DNA of 64,000 nucleotides, taken from Flavobacteriaceae bacterium HL-DH10. Its GTDB lineage: Bacteria > Bacteroidota > Bacteroidia > Flavobacteriales > Flavobacteriaceae. The position numbers and the translations under genes are program-made. The DNA lies in the NCBI GenBank assembly GCA_031826515.1, contig CP134536.1:3106501-3170500 (forward strand). The letters run 5' to 3'. The notes beneath the pieces were generated by a model. It was given only the letters and a program-made list of their open reading frames with translations. It was not told the origin of the DNA and searched no databases. Below, piece by piece: positions 49,805 to 60,300 of this stretch (the first letter of the stretch is position 1; each line of letters starts with the position of its first letter).

Positions 49805-51409
49805 AAAAGAAGTTGTTTTCTAATGTGTATTATGTTTGTGCCTTCTCTTTTTGCACAAAATTACATTTCTAAAGTTTGGCAATCAGATAATGGAGACGGC
49901 ACCTATACAAATCCAGTTTTATATGCAGACTATTCAGATCCAGATGTGATTCGAGTTGGAGAGGATTTCTATATGACGGTGAGCAGTTTTAACTGTACAC
50001 CTGGTTTACCAATTCTACATTCCAAGGATTTGGTGAATTGGGAAATAGTAAATTATGCTTTGGAGAAACAAATTCCAGAAGAGGTATTTAACAAGCCTCA
50101 ACATAGCAAAGGGGTGTGGGCTCCAAGTATAAGATATCATAAGAATGAGTTTTATATCTATTGGGGAGATCCCGATTTTGGAGTATACATGATTAAAACC
50201 AATGATGTTTATGGAAAATGGTCTAAACCCATATTGGTTTTAGAAGGAAAGGGAATTATTGATCCTTGTCCTTTGTGGGATGCGGAAAACACCTATTTAA
50301 TACATGCCTGGGCAGGAAGTAGAGCAGGGATTAATAGTATGTTAACCATGCGTACAATGAATGCCGAGGGAACAACGGTTTTAGACGATGGTAAAAATGT
50401 ATTTGATGGTCACGGGAAACACCATACAGTTGAAGGGCCAAAACTCTACAAGAAAGGATCATATTATTACATATTAGCTCCAGCAGGAGGCGTAGAAAGG
50501 GGATGGCAATTGGCGTTGCGTTCTAAAAATATTTATGGACCTTACGAAGAAAAAATTGTATTAGAACAAGGCTCTACAGCTATTAACGGTCCACACCAAG
50601 GAGCTTGGGTAACATCAGCATATGGAACATCTTGGTTTGTGCATTTTCAAGATCAAGCCGTTTATGGAAGAGTCCTTTGGCTGGAACCTATGAGTTGGAA
50701 AAACAATTGGCCCGTGGTGGGTGAAGATTTGGATGGAAATGGTGTTGGAGAACCCATACTTGCTTATGAAAAGCCTGTACAGGGAATGCCGATAACATCA
50801 CCAAAAGAAGATGATGAGTTTGATAATGGAAAACCAGGTTTACAATGGCAATGGTATGCAAACGCATCTGTGAAATGGAGTGCGCAGATTCCGGGAACCG
50901 ATTATTTAAGGCTATTTGCCATCAGTAAAAAAGAAGAACCAAATTTATGGAATGTACCCAACTTATTGTTGCAAAAATTGCCTGCACCTAATTTTAAAAC
51001 CACTACAAAAGTTACTTTAACCACAGAATGGAATACACCAGGAAAGATAGCGGGTTTGATTATGATGGGACAGTCTTATGCATATATAGGAATAGCCTAT
51101 CACGATGAAAAGTACTGGGTACAGCAAGTTATTTGCAATAAAGCCATAGAAGGTCTTGAAGAAAAAATTATAGACGAAAAGGAATTAAAATCAAATACTG
51201 TTTTTTTAAGGATGAAAGTGTCTGCTCCCAACGCAAATTGTGTATTCAGCTACAGTGAAGATGGCAAAATATTTAAAGAAATAGGAACTGGTTTTATCGC
51301 AGAAAAAGATTTATGGATTAGCGCCAAAATGGGTGTTTTTTGTGTGAGTGAAAAAAACGTTAGAATGGGCGGCTATGCCGATTTTGATTGGTTTAAAGTT
51401 GAAAAATAA
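49802..51409 (+). CDS. GH43 family glycoside hydrolase with C-terminal beta-sandwich
   Basis: A 535-residue secreted enzyme (signal peptide about 1-18). The GH43 propeller spans about 28-320 with base Asp in YSDPDVIR, modulator Asp in IIDPCPLWD and acid Glu in TVEGPKLY. A DUF1349/GH43_C2-type beta-sandwich (about 335-530) follows. This two-domain arrangement is typical of xylosidase and arabinofuranosidase subfamilies such as GH43_12, from memory. It closes HTCS unit 1 and is followed by the terminator at 51505-51543. Confidence 0.93.
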   Translation: MKRSCFLMCIMFVPSLFAQNYISKVWQSDNGDGTYTNPVLYADYSDPDVIRVGEDFYMTVSSFNCTPGLPILHSKDLVNWEIVNYALEKQIPEEVFNKPQHSKGVWAPSIRYHKNEFYIYWGDPDFGVYMIKTNDVYGKWSKPILVLEGKGIIDPCPLWDAENTYLIHAWAGSRAGINSMLTMRTMNAEGTTVLDDGKNVFDGHGKHHTVEGPKLYKKGSYYYILAPAGGVERGWQLALRSKNIYGPYEEKIVLEQGSTAINGPHQGAWVTSAYGTSWFVHFQDQAVYGRVLWLEPMSWKNNWPVVGEDLDGNGVGEPILAYEKPVQGMPITSPKEDDEFDNGKPGLQWQWYANASVKWSAQIPGTDYLRLFAISKKEEPNLWNVPNLLLQKLPAPNFKTTTKVTLTTEWNTPGKIAGLIMMGQSYAYIGIAYHDEKYWVQQVICNKAIEGLEEKIIDEKELKSNTVFLRMKVSAPNANCVFSYSEDGKIFKEIGTGFIAEKDLWISAKMGVFCVSEKNVRMGGYADFDWFKVEK

Positions 51410-51504
51410 TAAGCTCATTTAAAGAAAAATAACCTGTAATACAACCATTTGGTGCTATACAGGGCATTAAAATAAGGCAGAATTTCAATAAACTGTGTAA
51501 CTTT

Positions 51505-51543
51505 AAAAAATAGCTTGGCGATGACCCAAGCTATTTTTTTTTA
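51505..51543 (+). terminator. Intrinsic terminator after unit 1
   Basis: A stem AATAGCTTGG / CCAAGCTATT extended by A and T runs (14-bp arms in all), a 7-nt CGATGAC loop, and a T8 tail. It lies 96 bp after the GH43 stop. Confidence 0.92.
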
Positions 51544-51900
51544 TCTAAATTCCCCGATAGCTCTGCTTCAGAGTTTGCTTTGCAGTGCCTAACTTGAGAG
51601 GCAAAACTATTTTTTTTGGCAGTCCTGAGTGAGGTAAAGTGTAAAATTTTGGTTTTCGGAATCTGAGGTCAAACATAAAACAGACGAAATCCTTCTATGC
51701 TTTATCGAGGTAGTCTCTTTCAATAATTTTTTTTAAATGACTTATAACTCCCAAGTCCAAAAACAGCAATTTCAGATTGTTATTATAGACCACAATCTAT
51801 TTGTAATCAATTTAACGAGGTGAAGTAAATCGTTAAATCAATACACATCCAAAATATCCTTATTGTAAAGCATTTTTCATGAAATAAGAATGAATAGTAA

Positions 51901-51962
51901 TTATAATTTATACGGTTTGGATTATAATTTATAGAACAAAATCTTTATTCTTTCTAATATTG
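51901..51962 (+). promoter_or_regulatory. HTCS-type promoter P2 (GH88/MFS/GH97 unit)
   Basis: Identical direct repeats TTATAATTTATA at 51901-51912 and 51922-51933 (21-bp spacing; the preceding A is shared too). TAATATTG lies at 51955-51962, 33 bp from the start of the second repeat. This is the cleanest copy of the HTCS promoter geometry. Confidence 0.72.
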
Positions 51963-52075
51963 ACCCACGCTGTTTCATATTGAAATAAGTAATAAACTAA
52001 AAAATGACTGTCATTATTATCTGTTATTAAAATGATGGTTTTATAAAAGATTAAAAAAGATTTCAAGATAAAAGT

Positions 52076-53365
52076 ATGCAAGGTAAGAGTATGAATATAT
52101 ATAGAGAGCGAATAAGTATGGGTGCTAAATTACAAGTTCCAGGGTTAATTTTTATGGCATTATTCCTGTTAATTGGTTGTATGGGTTCTAAAGAAAGAAA
52201 TGAATCTAACTTAAATTTTGATGTAGATAAACAATTGGATTATTGTGTAACCCAAAGTGAAAAAACAATAGCTTTAAACTTTAAAGATCAAATGATTCCC
52301 AGAAATGTAGCCACTAATAGTAGTGCTTGGCGATTGGTGGAATATAAAGATTGGACGAGTGGGTTTTGGCCTGGGGAACTTTGGTATTTGTATGAATTTG
52401 CGGGAGATAAAAAGTTAAAGACATTTGCAGATAAATTTACAAGATATTTAACACCACTTTCGGTGACGCCTGCTTTAGATCATGATCTTGGATTTCAGGT
52501 GTTTAATAGTTTTGGTAATGGGTATAGGTTAACTGAAAACCCAGAATATAAAGACGTTATTCTTAAAACGGCGGACACACTTGCTACACTTTTTAATCCT
52601 AAAGTGGGAACCATTTTGTCGTGGCCAAGAGAGGTGCCTAATATGGAGTGGCCGCAGCACAATACGATTATGGATAACATGATTAATTTGGAATTGTTGT
52701 TTTGGGCGTCTAAAAACGGAGGTAATATATCGTTGTACAATAAAGCTGTTAGCCATGCAGAGGTAACCATGAAAAACCATTTTAGGCCTGATTATACGTC
52801 TTACCATGTTGTGATATACGATAAAGATACCGGGAAGAAAATAAAAGGAGTTACCCATCAAGGGTACAATGATGAAAGTATGTGGGCAAGAGGGCAAGCC
52901 TGGGCCATTTATGGCTATACCATGGTGTATAGGGAAACCAGAGACCCAAAATTTTTAGATTTTGTGCATAAGGTAACCAAGGTGTATTTGGATCGTTTGC
53001 CAAAAGATTTAATTCCATATTGGGATTTTGACGCGCCAGGAATACCAAATGAGCCTAAGGATGCATCGGCTGCTGTCATCGTAGCTTCCGCACTTATAGA
53101 ATTGTCCACTTATACTAAGGATGAAACATTGGCAAAAAAGTATGTCGATAAGGCTGAACAAATGCTTGCTGAACTCTCCATGAACTATCAAAGTAGAAAT
53201 ATGAACACTGCTAATTTATTGCATTCAACAGGGCATAAACCAGCAGGTTCTGAAATTGATTATTCCATAATATATGCAGATTATTATTATGTGGAAGCCT
53301 TATTAAGATTGAAAAAAATGAAAGCAGGTAAGCCCCTGAATTCAATAGCATTAAAAACTGAATAA
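52076..53365 (+). CDS. GH88 family unsaturated glucuronyl hydrolase, lipoprotein
   Basis: A 429-residue (alpha/alpha)6-barrel enzyme with a lipoprotein signal (LLIGC, cysteine about residue 35). The ATG at 52118 (MGAKLQVPG) is an alternative start. The two catalytic acids of GH88 are recognised: Asp137 in DHDLGF and Asp200 in IMDNMIN, 63 residues apart, close to the 61 of the model enzyme. It hydrates the double bond of the 4,5-unsaturated uronyl residues made by polysaccharide lyases and so releases the terminal sugar. GH105 is a close relative, but the HDLGF and DNMINLELL motifs fit GH88 better. It leads HTCS unit 2 and sits 24 bp before the sugar porter. Confidence 0.92.
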   Translation: MQGKSMNIYRERISMGAKLQVPGLIFMALFLLIGCMGSKERNESNLNFDVDKQLDYCVTQSEKTIALNFKDQMIPRNVATNSSAWRLVEYKDWTSGFWPGELWYLYEFAGDKKLKTFADKFTRYLTPLSVTPALDHDLGFQVFNSFGNGYRLTENPEYKDVILKTADTLATLFNPKVGTILSWPREVPNMEWPQHNTIMDNMINLELLFWASKNGGNISLYNKAVSHAEVTMKNHFRPDYTSYHVVIYDKDTGKKIKGVTHQGYNDESMWARGQAWAIYGYTMVYRETRDPKFLDFVHKVTKVYLDRLPKDLIPYWDFDAPGIPNEPKDASAAVIVASALIELSTYTKDETLAKKYVDKAEQMLAELSMNYQSRNMNTANLLHSTGHKPAGSEIDYSIIYADYYYVEALLRLKKMKAGKPLNSIALKTE

Positions 53366-53389
53366 AAAGTTTAAAAACAAATGAACTAG

Positions 53390-54709
53390 ATGAATAATAA
53401 AATTTTAATATGGTCTATTGTTGCAGCATTGGCTGGATTTCTTTTTGGATTTGATACCGTAGTAATTTCGGGAGCCGAAAAAAAGTTACAGCTTTTATGG
53501 AACACCAGTGATATTTTTCATGGTACTGTGGTTATTGGCATGGCCTTGTGGGGAACTGTTGTAGGCGCTATTTTAGGAGGCATACCTACAAACAGGTTAG
53601 GAAGGAGAAATACGTTAATATGGATAGGTGTTTTATATACAATTTCAGCAATAGGATCAGGATTGGCTAACGATCCCATTACTTTTGCCATATTTAGGTT
53701 TATTGGAGGCTTAGGAGTAGGAGCATCCACCATAGCCGCACCAGCCTATATTTCTGAAATTGCCCCCGCAAAAGATAGAGGAAAATTGGTTGGGCTATAT
53801 CAATTTAATATCGTTTTCGGTATATTGGTAGCTTTTGGCTCTAACTATTTGTTAAGCGGAATAGGGGATAACGATTGGCGTTGGATGGTAGGAATAGAAG
53901 CAATACCAGCAGCTATTTATACACTATTAGTATTTGTCTTACCCAAAAGCCCACGATGGTTATTGACCAAATTTAGAACCGAAGAAGCTAAAATAGTATT
54001 ACAAACAATTAACCCAGATGTAAACCCTGAAGATTTAATTTCTGAAATTAAGGAAGAAATGGATACTACGGTACCGAATGAAAATATTTTTCTTAAAAAA
54101 TATAGATTCCCTGTTGTTTTAGCGTTCTTAATTTCTTTCTTCAATCAATTATCAGGCATCAATGCCTTACTATATTATGCTCCTAGAATTTTAACCGAAG
54201 CAGGGCTAGCTGAGAGTTCTGCCTTATTAAGCAGTATTGGGGTAGGTGTAACCAATATGATTTTTACATTGTTGGGGATTTATTTGATTGATAAATTGGG
54301 TAGGAAACAATTAATGTATATAGGTTCTATAGGTTATATAGTTTCTTTGTCATTAGTTTCTTTGGCTTTTATTTTTAATTGGGAAGGCCGTTATATGCCC
54401 TTGTTTTTGTTTGCTTTTATAGCTGCCCATGCCATTGGGCAGGGCGCTGTAATATGGGTGTTTATTTCAGAAATTTTCCCAAATCATTTAAGAGGGTTTG
54501 GACAGTCTTTTGGGTGTTCAGTACACTGGGTTTTAGCAGCAGTGGTTCCGTCATTGGTTCCAGTCTTATTCACTGTGATAGGTGCAGGAGCTGTATTTGC
54601 CTTTTTTGCTTTTATGATGGTGTTTCAGTTGTTGTTTGTTGTTTTTATGATGCCAGAAACCAAAGGGAAAACGTTGGAAGAATTACAAGAAGTAATGATA
54701 AATAAATGA
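53390..54709 (+). CDS. MFS sugar porter family transporter
   Basis: A 439-residue inner-membrane protein with 12 predicted helices. Sugar-porter signatures are present: GFLFGFDTVVISGAE in helix 1, RLGRRNTL between helices 2 and 3, PKSPRWLL before the central loop, GRKQLMYIG, and PETKGKTLEELQ at the C-terminus. It carries a monosaccharide, probably a xylose, arabinose, galactose or glucose-like sugar, by proton symport. Its position between the unsaturated glucuronyl hydrolase and GH97 says it imports the products of periplasmic digestion. Confidence 0.95.
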   Translation: MNNKILIWSIVAALAGFLFGFDTVVISGAEKKLQLLWNTSDIFHGTVVIGMALWGTVVGAILGGIPTNRLGRRNTLIWIGVLYTISAIGSGLANDPITFAIFRFIGGLGVGASTIAAPAYISEIAPAKDRGKLVGLYQFNIVFGILVAFGSNYLLSGIGDNDWRWMVGIEAIPAAIYTLLVFVLPKSPRWLLTKFRTEEAKIVLQTINPDVNPEDLISEIKEEMDTTVPNENIFLKKYRFPVVLAFLISFFNQLSGINALLYYAPRILTEAGLAESSALLSSIGVGVTNMIFTLLGIYLIDKLGRKQLMYIGSIGYIVSLSLVSLAFIFNWEGRYMPLFLFAFIAAHAIGQGAVIWVFISEIFPNHLRGFGQSFGCSVHWVLAAVVPSLVPVLFTVIGAGAVFAFFAFMMVFQLLFVVFMMPETKGKTLEELQEVMINK

Positions 54710-54792
54710 GTAAGAAAATAAAAGGGGACAAAGTAAATTAATGTATGTAAACCATCCATAGTAAGGTTTTGTTGTCCGAGGGAATGATTATT

Positions 54793-54836
54793 AAGATGTT
54801 GTATATGGCCGACAAAAACAAATAAATATAAACGTG
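54793..54836 (+). repeat. Intercistronic leader element, copy 3 (before GH97)
   Basis: Resembles copies 1 and 2: TTAAGATGT, TATATGGCCGA, AAAAACAAATAAATA, AAAC. The bases where the others carry ATG are GTG followed by an in-frame stop, so the gene now starts 27 bp or so further on. The flank GAGGGAATGATTATTAAG matches that of copy 1. Confidence 0.45.
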
Positions 54837-54859
54837 TTATAGTAGTATTTAAATTCAAT

Positions 54860-56749
54860 ATGATGATAATGGTTACTAGATTAAACAAGTCCATTTTAAT
54901 GATATTGACCCTGTTTGTTTTCAATCAGGTTCAGGCTGAAGATTGGCATAAACTGTTGATGTCTCCAGACGGAAACTATAAGTTTACAATTACAAGAAAC
55001 AATACTGGAGAAATTAAGTACAGTGTAGATTATAGGAGTAAATCTCTAATAAAACCTTCCCAATTGTCCATTTCCCTCGATAATCACCTGTCCGAATGGG
55101 CATTTGCTATTAAAGAAAAGCCAGAAGTATCGTGGATGGATGGACTGGTGTTGAAAGAAACAAAAACAAACTCGGTTGATTCCAGCTGGATGCCTGTTTA
55201 TGGTGAACGCTCGGTTATACAAGAAAAGTACAATGAGCTGATACTAACTTTTGAACAAAAGGCCAGTGCTAACTACAAAATGGATATTCAGATCCGGGCA
55301 TACAACGAAGGCATAGCCATTCGGTATTATTTCCATACCAACCCAACAGGTATTTATTACCGGATTACTGAAGAGAACACCGAATTTACTTTCCCTGAAG
55401 GTACACAAGCCTGGTTTGAACCCTGGGCACAAGGACCATTTACCAAAATGTCTTTGTCTAATTGGCTGACCGAAAGTGAAAGACCTTTGACTTTGGAACT
55501 TGAAAACGGCCTGTATGCCTGCCTCACAGAAGCTGCCATGGTAGATTTTGTCAGAACCAAATTTGAACTGGCTAGAAATAAACCCAATACCGTAAAAACA
55601 GTACTTTATGAATCTGTAGACAAAGTACCATACTTCAACACACCGTGGCGAGTAATTATGGCGGCAGAGACTCCTGGTGAATTGATTGAGAATAATGATA
55701 TTTTACTAAACCTGAATGTGCCCTCGAAAATTAACGGAGATTCATGGATTAAACCTGGTAAAATTGTTCGAGATAAGTCCCTCACGGACAAAGGTTCTAA
55801 AGAATGGATAGACTTTGCTGCTGAACATAATCTTCAGTATTTATTAATCGACTGCTGTTGGTATGGCGAACATTTTGGATGGGAAACGGATGCCAAAGAG
55901 GAGCGGATTAATTTACGGTTGAAAGAATTGATTGCGTATGGAAATGAGAAAGGAATTGGCACATTCTTATATGTCAATCAGCAAGCCTTGGCTAAACAGG
56001 ATGTTGAGCTATTTCCACTATACAAGAAATGGGGCGTAGCGGGTGTGAAATATGGATTTGTTCAGGTGGGTTCACATCGCTGGACGAAGTGGTTGCACGA
56101 ATCGGTGCAGTGGGCAGCTGATAACCAACTTATGGTCAATATTCATGATGAATTTCGACTCACCGGGGAACAGCGTACCTGGCCGAACATCATGACTGTA
56201 GAAGGTATTCGTGGCAATGAAGAAATGCCAGATGCAACACATAACACCATATTGCCATTTACCAGAGGTATTGCAGGTATGGGAGACTATACCATATGCT
56301 ACTACACACCTCGCATCAAAACCACGCATGCACACCAACTGGCCCTTTCCATAATTATGTATAGTCCACTGCAAACCTTGTTTTGGTACGACAAAGCTTC
56401 CGATTACCAAGGTGAATCTGAGATTGAATTTTTTGAAAAGGTACCCACAATATGGGACGATACTAAAGTGCTGGATGGCCGAATAGGCGAATACATCGTC
56501 ATAGCCAGACGCTCCAGTGACGAGTGGTTTATCGGTGGCATTACGAACAATGACGCCCGCGAGATCGAATTGAATTTCGATTTCCTTGACGAAGGTGAAA
56601 AGTACATGGCCACCTTTTATCAGGATGATGAATCCATTAACACCCGGACGCAAGTGTCGTTGAAACAGAAAAAACTGAACAGTAAATCAAAGATAAAACT
56701 GCCTCTAAAAGCTTCAGGAGGTGTGGCAATATGGATAAGAGCACAGTAA
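54860..56749 (+). CDS. GH97 family alpha-glycosidase
   Basis: A 629-residue secreted enzyme with a signal peptide ending VQAED (the ATGs at 54863 and 54869 are alternatives). The N-terminal beta-sandwich (about 30-285) precedes a TIM barrel (about 290-560) and a C-terminal beta domain. The barrel has GVKYGFVQ at residues 395-402, where retaining GH97 galactosidases carry an Asp nucleophile; here it is Gly399. The next motif, NIHDEFRLTG, puts Asp430 where SusB-type inverting enzymes have a catalytic Glu. This suggests the inverting branch, probably an alpha-glucosidase type, though the subfamily may have another specificity. Base composition is visibly more GC-rich in its second half than in the neighbours. 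Confidence 0.9.
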   Translation: MMIMVTRLNKSILMILTLFVFNQVQAEDWHKLLMSPDGNYKFTITRNNTGEIKYSVDYRSKSLIKPSQLSISLDNHLSEWAFAIKEKPEVSWMDGLVLKETKTNSVDSSWMPVYGERSVIQEKYNELILTFEQKASANYKMDIQIRAYNEGIAIRYYFHTNPTGIYYRITEENTEFTFPEGTQAWFEPWAQGPFTKMSLSNWLTESERPLTLELENGLYACLTEAAMVDFVRTKFELARNKPNTVKTVLYESVDKVPYFNTPWRVIMAAETPGELIENNDILLNLNVPSKINGDSWIKPGKIVRDKSLTDKGSKEWIDFAAEHNLQYLLIDCCWYGEHFGWETDAKEERINLRLKELIAYGNEKGIGTFLYVNQQALAKQDVELFPLYKKWGVAGVKYGFVQVGSHRWTKWLHESVQWAADNQLMVNIHDEFRLTGEQRTWPNIMTVEGIRGNEEMPDATHNTILPFTRGIAGMGDYTICYYTPRIKTTHAHQLALSIIMYSPLQTLFWYDKASDYQGESEIEFFEKVPTIWDDTKVLDGRIGEYIVIARRSSDEWFIGGITNNDAREIELNFDFLDEGEKYMATFYQDDESINTRTQVSLKQKKLNSKSKIKLPLKASGGVAIWIRAQ

Positions 56750-57391
56750 AAATCAGACTTTGTTAACCAATTGTCGTGGCATCAACAACTAAGGTCATGA
56801 TGTTTTATTGTTGTTGTTTCAAAGATTAAATAGTATTGTACTTTGTCTAGTCAGTTTCATATAAAATACAATGATTCCAAAAAGACTAGACTTCCAACAT
56901 ATCCATATTGCTTTTTTATTAACTCACTAAAGTTATAATAATCAGGTTCGCAATCTTTTTTGAAAGATTACATGATAGATAACCCTATTGGCATGGGAGT
57001 AATAAAAGAGAATTTTAACCTCCTCATAAGTTTGAATTTTACTTAAAATGTTAAACATCTGTGGCTATTATATGTTTCAACAGATAGAAGGTAATAGAGG
57101 TAATAATCGTGATGATATACTTTCTCTAATTTATTTCAGTTTAAACGCGGGTATTGTAGTGTTTATAACACTTTAAATCGTGTTGTAACTATAAAATGAG
57201 TGATAATTTATCAATATTGAGCTATAATTGATACCGTATGAAGACTGATGTAATTATCATTGTAATCTAAATTCTTTATAAATTTTTGTTAAAAAGCGAA
57301 CTGTTGGTTTCTTCTATAATTAAGGAAATTAATTGTAAAGCAAATACAAGAAAAAGACTAAAAACTAAATATTAACTAAAACTAAATTTTT
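56750..57391. other. 642-bp intergenic region before the right-hand SusC gene
   Basis: Holds HTCS-type promoter P3 (57201-57262) and a leader of about 123 nt before the start codon. I see no coding region or convincing intrinsic terminator between 56750 and 57200, so unit 2 may read through or end by another means. Confidence 0.55.
57201..57262 (+). promoter_or_regulatory. HTCS-type promoter P3 (SusC/SusD/TIG unit)
   Basis: Direct repeats TGATAATTTATC (57201-57212) and CTATAATTGATA (57222-57233), 21 bp apart, followed by TATCATTG at 57255-57262, 33 bp from the second repeat. Spacings are identical to P1 and P2. Confidence 0.68.
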
Positions 57392-60300
57392 ATGAAAAAA
57401 ACTTATTTTGCTAAAGTGAAATCACGAATGGGCAGTCTCATTGGTGTTTTTTTGCTATGTAGTATGTTTAGCAATCTGCATGCCCTTCCGGATGACATTA
57501 GCACGGAAGTGGACATAATTTTAACGAAAGTCACCGGAAAAATTACGTCAGCCTCAGATGGCCAACCATTGCCAGGTGCAACGGTAATGGTAAAAGGAAC
57601 TTCAAAAGGAGTCGTATCCAACTTTGACGGCGATTACGAAATAGAAGTGAACGATCCAGCCAATGCCGTATTGATGATATCCTTTATAGGATTTAAGACT
57701 GTAGAAGTTCCTGTAAACAATCAAAGTGTTATTAATATAGCATTGGAAGAGGACAATGCGCTGTTGGAAGAAGTAGTAATTGTGGGATATGGACAACAAA
57801 AGAAGGCAACACTAACTGGGGCAATTGAAACAATTTCCGCAGCAGCTTTTGAGGATAGGGCGATAACCAACCCAGCATTGTCTCTTCAAGGTCAAACCCC
57901 TGGATTGGTAGTAACCCGTGGTTCTTCCAGACCTGGTAATGAGGGTCTTAAATTACAAATTAGAGGTGTTACCTCTGTTAATGGAGGCTCACCTTTAATA
58001 GTTATTGATGGTGTTCCTGCTTTGAATGACAGTGCATTTTATAACATGAACCCAGATGACATAGCGTCTATAAGTGTTCTTAAAGATGGAGCGGCTTCTA
58101 TTTATGGATCTCGGGCAGCCAATGGTGTGATTTTAGTAGAGACCAAACGAGGAAAATCTGGTGAAATTAAAGTAAACTTAACCAGTAATTTTAGGGTCAA
58201 TGCTATTGGAATTAAACCAGCTGTTTCTGGTTTAAGAGATTATGCTGCTTTGAATATCGATGCTACCGATCAGGATTTGGCATATGCTGGTACTGCTTGG
58301 TATTGGGGCTGGGTAAATAGGGAAACCCTTGTAAGAATGCGAGATGAAGGTCCTGGTATATATACCACCCAATATTGGGGGGATATTTACCTTGGAGAAG
58401 GCAATCGTTTTAATGATATGTATGGTACGTCCTACTCAAACCAAACTAACTTAAGTATTTCGGGAGGTTCCGATAGAGCTAAATATAGGGTGTCTGCCGG
58501 ATATGCTGAAAATGTAGGGAATCTTAAACCTTCTTATGATGGGAAGAAGCAATATAATCTAAGGTTTAACCATAGTTACAAACTTTCCGATAAAATAAAT
58601 ATCGAAACTGGTATCTCTTATTTTAGGTCTCATGTTTCTGGTCCTTCAGGAGGTCTTGGTATTACTTCATTAGCATATGATCCGCCATTGTTTCCTGCTA
58701 AAAACCCGTATGGGCAATGGTATGCCAATTTTGGTGTTGCTGGAAATAGACACTCAATAGCGAATGTTTTAGAAGGTGGTCGGGATGAGGCATATGCCGA
58801 TCAATTAAAGTTGAATATGGCAGTTACCTACGATATTACCGATAACTTAAACTTTCGAGCAACAGCTAGTGTAGACAAGGAATTCTTGGATCAAGAAATA
58901 TATAAGATTAATATACCCACGTACACGTGGTTTGGTGAAAAAGCACCGGAGTCTGTCAATACGACCTCTTCCTTTGAAAAGAAGAAAAAGGATATTAGCT
59001 ATCAAAATTTTGGCGCATTTCTTAATTACAAAAAAACATTTTGGGAAGACCATAGCTTTGGTGTAATGGTCGGGACGACTTCCGAATTGAGAAAAACGGA
59101 TGATTTATATGGCTATAGACAAGGATTTGAAGATAATGGAGTCTATGACTTGAATGTGGCATCTCCTGAAAATAACGTGACCAATGCAGGAGGATCTTCT
59201 AATTGGGGCTTCCTTTCCCAATTAGGACGTTTCAATTACGGATACAAAGATAAGTACCTCTTGGAGTTTACAGGTAGAAGAGACGGCACCTCAAAATTTC
59301 ATTCTGATTACCGTTGGTCGTTCTTTGGAGGTACTTCCGCCGGATGGGTCGTAACCGAAGAATCATTTATGCAAGATGTTTCCGTATTGAACTTTCTTAA
59401 GTTCAAGGCTAGTTATGGTGAGATGGGTGGACAGGTAGGTATTGGTAATCATGATTATGTGTCTGCCATAAATCTGGGGTCAGCTGTTTTTGGAACTAGT
59501 GCTTCCCTTCAAACTACCGCATCCATTCAAGGGCTTACTAGCCTTACCCGTACTTGGGAAAAAATTAGTGTGGCGAATTATGGTGCTGAGTTTAGGCTTT
59601 TTGATAACAAATTAGCTGGATCATTTGATTATTTTACCAAAAAGAACGATGGGATGTTAATCGCTGTGAACTATCCAGATCTATTAGGTGGGACGGCTCC
59701 TAAAACAAATAGTGGGCTTTTGGAAGTAAAAGGATGGGAAGCCATGCTTTCATGGAAATCGAACATAGGCGATTTGAAATATAATGTGTCTGTGAATATG
59801 AGTGATACAAATAATAAATTGGTAAGCATGGAAGGAGTAGGCATATACAAAGCAGGCCTTAACTCAACTATAGAAGGCTACCCACTAAACTCATATTTTC
59901 TATATGAGACAGATGGTTTTTTTGCCAATGAAACAGAAGTGGATGCTTACTATGCACAACTTAATAACGGAGGAGAAATTCCTAATGCCAGTAACGAAGC
60001 CGTACGTTTACGCCCAGGAGATACAAGAAAAGTTAATTTGGATGGGGATGATGTTATCTTAGGATCTGGGACTATAGCAGGTGGAGATGGTGATGTTAAA
60101 TACATGGGCGATGCCGCTCCTCACTACACCTATGGTATCAATTTAGGCTTTCAGTACAAAGGGTTTGACCTGAGTACATTTTTTCAGGGTGTGCTTAACC
60201 AAAACATTGTAAGAACCGATGGTATGGCTTATCCGTTTGTTACAGTGGGTAATAACCAAACTACAGCTTATAGAGGCAAAACCTGGACAGAAGAAAACCC

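Larger units (their letters stand above)
51410..52075. other. 666-bp intergenic region between units 1 and 2
   Basis: Contains the terminator of unit 1 at its left end and HTCS-type promoter P2 at its right. The part between (about 51545-51895) shows no supported gene. It has a GATAGCTCTGC..GCAGTGCC stretch of higher GC that might be decayed sequence, but I cannot identify it. Confidence 0.5.

Noticed and set aside
51545-51720. Possible remnant of an insertion sequence in the gap before GH88
   Set aside because: The composition differs slightly, but I find no inverted-repeat pair or transposase fragment to support it.
52495-52897. Open frames antisense to the GH88 gene
   Set aside because: They have no family resemblance, lack leaders and mirror the coding pattern of the GH88 gene; likewise for other antisense frames in the window.
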